A DNA stretch of 64,000 bases, taken from positions 62,001 to 126,000 of the forward strand of contig CALUCD010000004.1 of assembly GCA_943914465.1 (NCBI GenBank). Direction: 5' to 3'. Both the position numbers and the translations under genes were made by a program. The first letter of the stretch is position 1; each line of letters begins with the position of its first letter. Below are positions 16,944 through 23,359 of the stretch, piece by piece. The DNA is from an uncultured Corynebacterium sp. GTDB taxonomy: Bacteria; Actinomycetota; Actinomycetes; Mycobacteriales; Mycobacteriaceae. Below the pieces are notes generated by a model. That model was not told the origin of the DNA, ran no database searches, and saw only the letters and a program-made list of their open reading frames with translations.

Positions 16944-16970
16944 TGCGGGAGGAATCTGCCGCAACACCGA

Positions 16971-16988
16971 TGTACGCCATAAGCGAAC
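16971..16988 (+). promoter_or_regulatory. ClgR-type activator box upstream of clpP1
   Basis: TGTACGCCATAAGCGAAC matches the published corynebacterial ClgR consensus WNNWCGCYNANRGCGWWS, as I recall it, at all fixed positions but one (T for A). It is a CGC-N5-GCG dyad about 100 bases before the clpP1 start, where the activator ClgR is known to act in C. glutamicum. Confidence 0.65.
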
Positions 16989-17087
16989 ATCAGCGGAAGG
17001 TGCGGAATGCCCGGGTAGGGTGGTGGCGTTAAACAGTGAAGACAGCGAAAACAGTAGCGAAATACAGTGAAGACAAGGAGCGGTGTT

Positions 17088-17681
17088 ATGACTTCCCCGA
17101 GCCAAGGCATGAACCTGGGCGACTCGGTTTACGAGCGCCTCTTGCGTGAGCGCATCATTTTCCTCGGCCAGCAGGTCGATGATGAGATTGCGAACAAGCT
17201 GTGCGCGCAGATCCTGCTCTTGTCTGCAGAGGATCCAACCCGCGACATCAGCCTCTATATCAACTCCCCAGGTGGTTCGGTGACCGCAGGTATGGCGATC
17301 TACGACACGATGAAGTACTCCCCGTGCGATGTTGCCACCTATGGCATGGGCTTGGCGGCGTCGATGGGCCAATTCCTCCTCTCTGGCGGGACGAAAGGCA
17401 AGCGCTACGCCCTGCCTCATGCGCGGATTATGATGCACCAGCCTTCCGCAGGTGTTGGCGGTACCGCAGCCGATATCGCGATCCAGGCTGAGCAGTTCGC
17501 GCAGACCAAGCGTGAAATGGCAGAGCTGATTGCGGAGCACACCGGCCAAAGCTTCGAACAGATCACGAAGGACTCTGACCGTGACCGCTGGTTCACCGCT
17601 ATCGAAGCGCGTGATTACGGCATCGTGGATCACGTCATCGAGAACGCCGCCCAGACCGGCAGGCACGCCATCGGCGACTAG
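17088..17681 (+). CDS. clpP1: ATP-dependent Clp protease proteolytic subunit 1
   Basis: A 197-residue serine peptidase that forms mixed tetradecamers with ClpP2 and works with ClpX or ClpC. Catalytic Ser92 lies in GLAASMGQ, His117 in MMHQP, and the third-triad Asp near residue 166. The substrate-strand motif YINSPGGSVTAG is intact. ATG 17088 with AAGGAG upstream is preferred over an upstream in-frame start at 17067. A ClgR-type box precedes it. Essential in most actinobacteria. Confidence 0.96.
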   Translation: MTSPSQGMNLGDSVYERLLRERIIFLGQQVDDEIANKLCAQILLLSAEDPTRDISLYINSPGGSVTAGMAIYDTMKYSPCDVATYGMGLAASMGQFLLSGGTKGKRYALPHARIMMHQPSAGVGGTAADIAIQAEQFAQTKREMAELIAEHTGQSFEQITKDSDRDRWFTAIEARDYGIVDHVIENAAQTGRHAIGD

Positions 17682-17719
17682 AACAGGTAGAAACACCAGG
17701 TAGAAGAGGAGAAACACAG

Positions 17720-18340
17720 ATGACTTTCCAGATGCCCAGCTCCCGCTACGTGCTGCCGCAGTTCTTAGAGGAGACGTCTTTCGGCACGAAGCAGATCGAT
17801 CCCTATGGCAAGCTTTTTGAAGAACGCATTGTGTTCCTTGGCACCCAGGTCGATGACACGTCTGCCAACGACATCATGGCGCAGCTGCTCGTGCTCGAGT
17901 CCCAAGACCCAGACCGCGATATCACCATGTACATTAATTCGCCCGGTGGGTCGTTCACTGCGCTCATGGCTATCTACGACACGATGCAATATGTGCGCCC
18001 CGATGTGCAGACAGTTTGCCTAGGGCAGGCCGCGTCAGCTGCGGCTGTCATCCTCGCAGCTGGTGCCCCCGGTAAGCGTGCCGCGCTGCCGAATTCGCGC
18101 ATCCTCATCCACCAGCCGGCGACGGAAGGCACCCAGGGCCAGGTTTCTGACCTGGAGATTCAGGCGGCGGAGATTGAGCGCATGCGCCGACTGATGGAGG
18201 AAACTTTGGCGCGCCATTCCGGCCGCAGCGCCGATCAGGTGCGCATCGACACTGACCGTGACAAGATCCTCACGGCGCAGGAGGCAGTTGATTACGGAAT
18301 CATTGACCAGGTCTTTGATTACCGCAAGCTCAACGCGTAA
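17720..18340 (+). CDS. clpP2: ATP-dependent Clp protease proteolytic subunit 2
   Basis: A 206-residue partner of ClpP1. Ser106 (GQAASAAAV) and His131 (LIHQP) are in place, and YINSPGGSFTALMAIYDT matches the family. AGGAG lies about nine bases before ATG 17720. The gap to clpP1 is only 38 bases without a terminator, so the two are co-transcribed. The longer N-terminal region (residues 1-30) is typical of actinobacterial ClpP2. Confidence 0.96.
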   Translation: MTFQMPSSRYVLPQFLEETSFGTKQIDPYGKLFEERIVFLGTQVDDTSANDIMAQLLVLESQDPDRDITMYINSPGGSFTALMAIYDTMQYVRPDVQTVCLGQAASAAAVILAAGAPGKRAALPNSRILIHQPATEGTQGQVSDLEIQAAEIERMRRLMEETLARHSGRSADQVRIDTDRDKILTAQEAVDYGIIDQVFDYRKLNA

Positions 18341-18357
18341 GCGGCGAGCGGCCTCAC

Positions 18358-18387
18358 CTGCCTAGTCACAGACTGCCTAGTCGCAGA
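18358..18387. repeat. 15-bp tandem duplication over a stop codon
   Basis: CTGCCTAGTCACAGA (18358-18372) is followed directly by CTGCCTAGTCGCAGA (18373-18387), one mismatch. Each copy contains a minus-strand TAG, so the lipoprotein gene ends Cys-Asp-stop and a second in-frame Cys-Asp-stop follows. Confidence 0.85.
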
Positions 18388-19003
18388 ACACAACGGCGTT
18401 TCGGACCTGGTCCGGGGCGCCGTTGAACGCTTCGCGTGACCAGCATGCCTGATTATCCCGCTGCCCGGTCGGGTCGATGCTTTCCCAGCCGCTGCCTTTC
18501 GCCCTCCAGAAGTACTGCTGCTCGTCGGGCGTGACGGTTCGCGCCCACTCCCGGTCGCAGAACGTGCTGAATTCCTTACCGTTTGCCTCGGCCTGCTCCG
18601 GCCACGCGCAGGTTGAGCCACGCTGAGCCTGGGCCGCAGGTGCCGCGGCGCGGCTGCCACCGCTGTTGCTTCCGCTGTCCTCCTCCGATGAGTTCGAGCG
18701 CGGCGCGCGTGAGGAGGACGTCGTGCGGGTCGTTGACGTGGTTGATGAGCTGCTTTCCGTCTCCGACTCGTCTGCGTCGTCCTCGTCAGCGTTTTTGTCC
18801 TCATCCTCGTCTTCAGCCTCGTCGTCTTCGAGGTCATCAAGGCTTAGCGGTGGCGGGGCGGCCGTGATGCTGGTGTACGGGAAATCCAGATCGGGTTCAG
18901 CGAGACGGATTTCCTGCTCTGTTGCGCATCCGGCGGCAACCAGCACAGTTGTTACAGCGGCGGTTACAACGGTAAAGCCCTTGCGAGCGCGGTTGCTGTT
19001 CAC
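18377..19003 (-). CDS. Putative lipoprotein with acidic and Ser/Thr-rich linker
   Basis: A 208-residue secreted lipoprotein. Basic N-terminus, hydrophobic stretch and lipobox LVAAGC with Cys26. Then a strongly acidic segment (Asp/Glu, about residues 55-80), a Ser/Thr run, and a C-terminal domain of about 80 residues with four cysteines (STCAW, STFCDREW, NQACWS, VVFCD) likely to form two disulfides. The architecture suggests a small extracellular domain held away from the membrane by a flexible linker. No known function recognised. Convergent with clpP2. Confidence 0.75.
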   Translation of the reverse strand: MNSNRARKGFTVVTAAVTTVLVAAGCATEQEIRLAEPDLDFPYTSITAAPPPLSLDDLEDDEAEDEDEDKNADEDDADESETESSSSTTSTTRTTSSSRAPRSNSSEEDSGSNSGGSRAAAPAAQAQRGSTCAWPEQAEANGKEFSTFCDREWARTVTPDEQQYFWRAKGSGWESIDPTGQRDNQACWSREAFNGAPDQVRNAVVFCD

Positions 19004-19068
19004 TACGCGGGTGTCCTTTCGACGACGAGGTGGGGTAGTGCGCGTCAGGATGTATACAGGTTAGCTGA

Positions 19069-19842
19069 TCAATCCCTCAGGAACCGAGTCAGGACCTGGT
19101 TGAACTCCTCGGGGCGTTCAATTGCGAGCTGGTGTGAGCCAGGCTCAATCACCACAGACTCGGCGGGGCCAGCCACCCCGCCTGCGATCACTGCCAAATC
19201 TTCCGGTGGGGTAGCTGGGTCGTCAGCGCCGGCGATCGTCAGCACCGGGCACGTGATCTTGCCCAATTCAGATGCGAAGTCCCACTTTGCCAGCGCGTCG
19301 CCGTTTTGCGCGTAGCCCTCAGCGTCGATGCTGCACACCATGTCGCGGACCTGTTTAATCGTCTCCGGGTTCGCATCGCGAAAGCCTTGGGTGAACCAGT
19401 TTTCCAAGAACCCGTCGGCCATCGCTTCCATACCTTGCGTGCGGGCGATGCGGGTGCGCTCAGACCATTTCTCTTCGCCGCCGAGGTAGGTTGCGGTGCA
19501 GGCAAACACTGCCTTGTCCACCCGGTCGGTGTGTGCGGCGATCCACTGTGCGAATGCGCCGCCCAGGGACAACCCGACCACGTGGAAGCGCTCAACGCCT
19601 GCACCGTCTAACGCGGCAAGAATGTCCCTGGCAAGCTGCTCTACTGTCGCAGTTCCAGTTTCGACGTCCGGCGTGTCGGACCCGCCGTGACCACGGTGAT
19701 CAACCGTGATCACCCGGTGATCACCGGAGAGTGCGGGAATTTGGTTCGCCCATGCGTCGCGAGTGGTGCCGATCGAGCTAAGCAAGACCACAGTGCTCGC
19801 GTTTGAGTCGCGACCGTGCTGTTCAACGTGTAGGTTTGTCAT
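19069..19842 (-). CDS. Alpha/beta-fold hydrolase, 3-oxoadipate enol-lactonase-like
   Basis: A 257-residue cytosolic hydrolase. Oxyanion region LLSSIGTTRDAW, then VDHRGHGGSDTP, nucleophile Ser92 in GLSLGG, acid residue in IAGADDPATPPE and His in EPGSHQLAIERPEEF: a complete catalytic triad. The sequence style is close to PcaD, the enol-lactonase of the beta-ketoadipate pathway, but no other pathway genes are nearby, so the substrate is open. An AAGGA-type site precedes the ATG (GGACTGCATC on this strand). Confidence 0.85.
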   Translation of the reverse strand: MTNLHVEQHGRDSNASTVVLLSSIGTTRDAWANQIPALSGDHRVITVDHRGHGGSDTPDVETGTATVEQLARDILAALDGAGVERFHVVGLSLGGAFAQWIAAHTDRVDKAVFACTATYLGGEEKWSERTRIARTQGMEAMADGFLENWFTQGFRDANPETIKQVRDMVCSIDAEGYAQNGDALAKWDFASELGKITCPVLTIAGADDPATPPEDLAVIAGGVAGPAESVVIEPGSHQLAIERPEEFNQVLTRFLRD

Positions 19843-19948
19843 GATGCAGTCCTTTCAAACGGAAGGGCGCGGGGGGAAGTAAACGGCCCCGGGCGGTGTT
19901 CACAGGCCTAGCTCGGGATGTCAAATGGAGTGTGTCTAACTCGGCCAG

Positions 19949-19954
19949 TATGCT
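19949..19954 (+). promoter_or_regulatory. Possible clpX -10 element
   Basis: TATGCT about 43 bases before the clpX ATG, giving a leader near 36 bases with a GGGAG ribosome site. No good -35 is seen. Confidence 0.4.
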
Positions 19955-19996
19955 GAGTAGGCCACGATCACTTTAACGCGGGAGTAAGACAGGCAC

Positions 19997-21274
19997 ATGG
20001 CAGTGACGCACGACAGCTCAGAGCTCCTGAAATGCTCGTTCTGCGGCAAGACCCAGAAGCAGGTGCGCAAGCTCATTGCTGGGGGCGGGGTCTACATCTG
20101 CGATGAGTGCATCGAACTGTGCAACGAGATCATTGAAGAGGAGCTTGCGGGCGCGCAGCAGCAGACGGGCGGAAGCGAAGAGCGGTTGCCGCGGCCGTCT
20201 GAAATCACCGCATTCTTGGATGAGTATGTGATCGGCCAGGATGCCGCGAAACGCACCCTGGCTGTCGCGGTGTACAACCACTATAAGCGGATTCGGTCGG
20301 AGCAGCATGTGCTCAGCAGCCGCAGGCGCGATGAGGATGTGGAGATTGCTAAGTCCAACATTTTGCTGCTTGGCCCCACTGGCTCCGGTAAAACGTACCT
20401 GGCGCAAACACTCGCTCGCATGCTGAACGTTCCGTTCGCTATCGCGGATGCGACAAGCCTGACAGAGGCCGGGTACGTTGGCGAGGATGTTGAGAATATC
20501 CTGCTCAAACTGCTCCAAGCCGCCGATTTTGACGTGAACCGTGCGCAGACCGGCATCATTTACGTCGACGAGGTGGACAAGATTTCCCGCAAGTCCGAAA
20601 ACCCGTCGATTACCCGTGACGTGTCGGGTGAAGGCGTGCAGCAAGCGTTGCTGAAAATCCTGGAAGGCACTGTCGCCTCCGTGCCGCCGCAGGGGGGCCG
20701 GAAGCACCCGAACCAAGAGTTCATCCAGCTGGATACCACGAACATCTTGTTCATTGTCGCTGGCGCGTTCGCTGGCTTGGACAAGGTCATCGCTGAGCGG
20801 GTGGGTAAAAAAGGAATCGGTTTCGGCGCGGAGATTGACTCGAAGGCGAAGCGCGATGAAGCGAACCTCCTTGCGCAGGTGCAACCTGGTGATTTGGTGA
20901 AGTTCGGGCTTATCCCCGAATTCATCGGCCGTCTGCCTATTTTGGCGCACGTTGAGGACTTGGATCGTGAATCGATGGTGCGGGTGCTCACTGAGCCGAA
21001 GAACTCATTGGTCAAGCAGTATCAGCGGTTGTTCAACATGGATGGGGCGGAGCTGACGATCACGCGTGAGGCGCTCGGTGAGATCGCGAACAAGGCTGCG
21101 GAGCGTAAGACGGGGGCGCGTGGTTTGCGGGCGATTATGGAAGACATCCTGGTGCCGGTGATGTACGACTTACCTGACCGTGACAATGTCGCCGAAGTGG
21201 TGATTACGGATCGTGTGGTACGCGGTGAGGCGCAGCCTGAGTTCCTCGCTGAGGATGAGCGGCGTACCGCCTAG
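19997..21274 (+). CDS. clpX: ATP-dependent Clp protease ATP-binding subunit ClpX
   Basis: A 425-residue AAA+ unfoldase that feeds substrates to ClpP1P2. The N-terminal zinc-binding domain has Cys13, Cys16, Cys35 and Cys38 (CSFCGK, ICDECIELC). Walker A GPTGSGKT is at residues 126-133, Walker B IIYVDEVDKI follows, and the ClpP-contact IGF-type loop is seen as GIGFGAEI. Length is standard. Its TAG stop shares a CTAG palindrome with the stop of the convergent TetR gene. Confidence 0.97.
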   Translation: MAVTHDSSELLKCSFCGKTQKQVRKLIAGGGVYICDECIELCNEIIEEELAGAQQQTGGSEERLPRPSEITAFLDEYVIGQDAAKRTLAVAVYNHYKRIRSEQHVLSSRRRDEDVEIAKSNILLLGPTGSGKTYLAQTLARMLNVPFAIADATSLTEAGYVGEDVENILLKLLQAADFDVNRAQTGIIYVDEVDKISRKSENPSITRDVSGEGVQQALLKILEGTVASVPPQGGRKHPNQEFIQLDTTNILFIVAGAFAGLDKVIAERVGKKGIGFGAEIDSKAKRDEANLLAQVQPGDLVKFGLIPEFIGRLPILAHVEDLDRESMVRVLTEPKNSLVKQYQRLFNMDGAELTITREALGEIANKAAERKTGARGLRAIMEDILVPVMYDLPDRDNVAEVVITDRVVRGEAQPEFLAEDERRTA

Positions 21275-22020
21275 TAGATTCCGCCCCCGACGCCGTACAC
21301 TTGTGCCGAAGGTTGCGTAGGTTGTACGGCTTGGTGGTGAGACGCCAAGTAAGAATCGTAGCCGGAAGGCGCGATGTTTGAGGTGAGAAACGACAGTGCA
21401 GCGTCGATGACTAGTCGGCGCATCCCGTCGATGTTGCGCCGGTCGGCGAAGTCGATGCTGGTGACGGAGTAGAGGGTGCGCGCGTGTGCAACCTGCACTT
21501 CGCACAGAGAGATGACAAGCACGAGAACGTCCTCGGCACAGATCCCTGGCCGAAACGCGCCGGCATCTTGGCCGAGCATGAGCAGGCGTTCAACGTGAAG
21601 TACCACCGCGTTGTTGCGTTTGCCTTCCGAGGGTTCTTCGATGTCGAGCACCGGGTCGAGGTTTTCACGGTGCAGCAGCTTCACCGCCTCAGGGTGCTCG
21701 AGGAAGCGGTGAAAGACCGAATCGACGAATCGCCGCATGCCCTCGACTGGCACCGCATACGAGCGTTCGAGCACCTCTTGGGGTGGGGAGAGGCGCTCGG
21801 CGGCGCGCATCAGCGCAGCTAAGTAGAGCCCTTTTTTACCGGAGAAGTGCTGGCGGATTGCGCGTTTGCTCACACCGCTCGCTTGGGCAACAGTGTCGAG
21901 TTTCGTCGCCGCAAACCCGTCAGCTGCGAACAGTGTCAACGCTGTGTTGATGACGCTGTCAACCTCGGCCCGCGCATCGGGTACTGCGGTGGGACTCGCG
22001 GTGGTCGCTTCGGTTTGCAC
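21271..22020 (-). CDS. TetR-family transcriptional regulator
   Basis: A 249-residue repressor-type protein. The N-terminal helix-turn-helix is clear: ALTLFAADGFAATKLDTVAQASGVSKRAIRQHFSGKKGLYLAAL (about residues 27-70). The GTG at 22020 has GGGAGG eight bases upstream and removes a 54-residue non-conserved extension of the longer frame starting at 22182. The effector domain is not assignable. Ends tail-to-tail with clpX, sharing CTAG at 21271-21274. Its divergent neighbour mdh is a possible but unproven target. Confidence 0.85.
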   Translation of the reverse strand: MQTEATTASPTAVPDARAEVDSVINTALTLFAADGFAATKLDTVAQASGVSKRAIRQHFSGKKGLYLAALMRAAERLSPPQEVLERSYAVPVEGMRRFVDSVFHRFLEHPEAVKLLHRENLDPVLDIEEPSEGKRNNAVVLHVERLLMLGQDAGAFRPGICAEDVLVLVISLCEVQVAHARTLYSVTSIDFADRRNIDGMRRLVIDAALSFLTSNIAPSGYDSYLASHHQAVQPTQPSAQVYGVGGGIY

Positions 22021-22133
22021 TCCGTCAACCTCCCTTCTCGAAGCCGCGCTGCAACGCAGCACCGCACGCCCGGTTTCGTTTGAGTAGATACCACCATCAT
22101 CGTGCCTTAGTTGTGTGTTGGCTGAGGGCACCA

Positions 22134-22146
22134 GCGAATAAATCGC
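22134..22146. promoter_or_regulatory. Palindrome between the tetR-type gene and mdh
   Basis: GCGA-ATAAA-TCGC, a perfect 4-bp-arm dyad in the 241-bp divergent intergenic region. Possible operator; short enough to be chance. Confidence 0.3.
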
Positions 22147-22224
22147 AATAATTTCGGCGTGAAGAGCGCTAAATCTGACCATTATGGGGGGAGCTCGTGC
22201 AGCGGGGCGGTGGTGGAAGCGACC

Positions 22225-22230
22225 TATAAT
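22225..22230 (+). promoter_or_regulatory. mdh promoter -10
   Basis: Consensus TATAAT 32 bases before the mdh ATG, giving a leader of about 25 bases that includes AAAGGAG. The -35 region is GC-rich and not consensus. Confidence 0.55.
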
Positions 22231-22261
22231 GAGGCTGATACTGCTGTCAAAAGGAGTGACT

Positions 22262-23359
22262 ATGACCGTGTCGCAAACCCCGCAAACGCCCCAGAAGCCC
22301 GAGAGCGCCCAGACCTCTCAGCCCCAGAGCTCGCCGAAGACCCCGGTGAAAGTGACGGTCACCGGGGCGGCGGGCAACATTGCCTACTCCTTGTTGTGGC
22401 GGGTAGCCACAGGTGATGTGTTCGGGGCTGATCAGCCGGTCGCACTGACGCTGCTTGAGGTGCCTGATGCGGTGCGGGCGGCCGAAGGCACCGCGATGGA
22501 GCTCAACGACTCGGCCTTGCCGTTGCTCAGCGATGTTGAGGTCTCTGATGATCAACGGCGCGCGTTCGAGGGTGCGAACGCCGCATTTCTCATTGGCGCC
22601 AAACCCCGCGGCAAGGGGGAGTCCCGTGCTGACATGTTGGAGGCCAACGGCGCAATCTTCATTGACCAGGGCAAGGCGATCGGCGCTGCGGCCGCCGACG
22701 ACGTTCGTGTGCTGGTGGTTGGAAACCCCGCCAATACCAACGCGTATATCGCGGCCAAAGCGGCAGGCGATGTTCCGGCGGAGCAAGTGAACGCGCTCAT
22801 GCGGCTTGATCACAACCGTGCGCTGTCGATGCTGGCCGAAAAGCTGGGCGTGAGCTCGTACGAGTTCTCGCAAATAGTGGTGTGGGGCAATCACTCGGAT
22901 ACGCAGTTTCCGGACATCACCTACGCGCAGCTGCGCGGTGAACCTGTCGCAGCGCAGCTTGATCGCGCGTTCTACACCGACGAGTTCATCCCCCGCGTTG
23001 CCCGCCGTGGGGCGGAGATTATCGACGTTCGGGGAAAATCATCAGCGGCATCTGCGGCGTCAGCAGCTGTCGACCACATGCGTGATTGGGTGCATGGCAC
23101 CGACGGGCGCTGGACCACAGTGGCGCTGCCGTCCACGGGTGAGTATGGCGTCGACAAGGGCCTGGTTTTCGGATTCCCGGTTGTCGGTGAGGGCGGTTCC
23201 TGGCGAGTGGTCACCGATCTTGAGATTGATGAGTTTCAGCGCGAGCGTATTGACGCGAACGTTGAGGCGCTGCGCGCCGAGGCGGCCATCGCTGACGAGC
23301 TTTTTTTAGCCGGTCGTTGGCGTGTTGGCGCGCCGACTAAGATATGCAGACGTGACTGA
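22262..23359 (+). CDS. mdh: Malate dehydrogenase
   Basis: NAD-dependent oxidation of malate to oxaloacetate in the TCA cycle; 365 residues as read. The Rossmann start is VTVTGAAGNIAYSLL, substrate-binding GAKPRGKGESRADML, VVGNPANTNA, MRLDHNRA and the catalytic VVWGNHSDTQFPDI. It is longer than the usual 327 or so at both ends: a Gln/Pro-rich N-terminal extension of about 36 residues, and an 18-residue C-terminal extension created by a seven-T run (23301-23307). With six Ts the protein would stop right after ADELF, the normal end. ATG 22262 has AAAGGAG upstream. Confidence 0.93.
   Translation: MTVSQTPQTPQKPESAQTSQPQSSPKTPVKVTVTGAAGNIAYSLLWRVATGDVFGADQPVALTLLEVPDAVRAAEGTAMELNDSALPLLSDVEVSDDQRRAFEGANAAFLIGAKPRGKGESRADMLEANGAIFIDQGKAIGAAAADDVRVLVVGNPANTNAYIAAKAAGDVPAEQVNALMRLDHNRALSMLAEKLGVSSYEFSQIVVWGNHSDTQFPDITYAQLRGEPVAAQLDRAFYTDEFIPRVARRGAEIIDVRGKSSAASAASAAVDHMRDWVHGTDGRWTTVALPSTGEYGVDKGLVFGFPVVGEGGSWRVVTDLEIDEFQRERIDANVEALRAEAAIADELFLAGRWRVGAPTKICRRD

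Noticed and set aside
15811..17717. Long minus-strand open frames (389 and 394 codons) opposite tig and clpP1
   Set aside because: Mirror frames of high-GC genes: they overlap clear tig and clpP1 coding sequence and have no recognisable domains.
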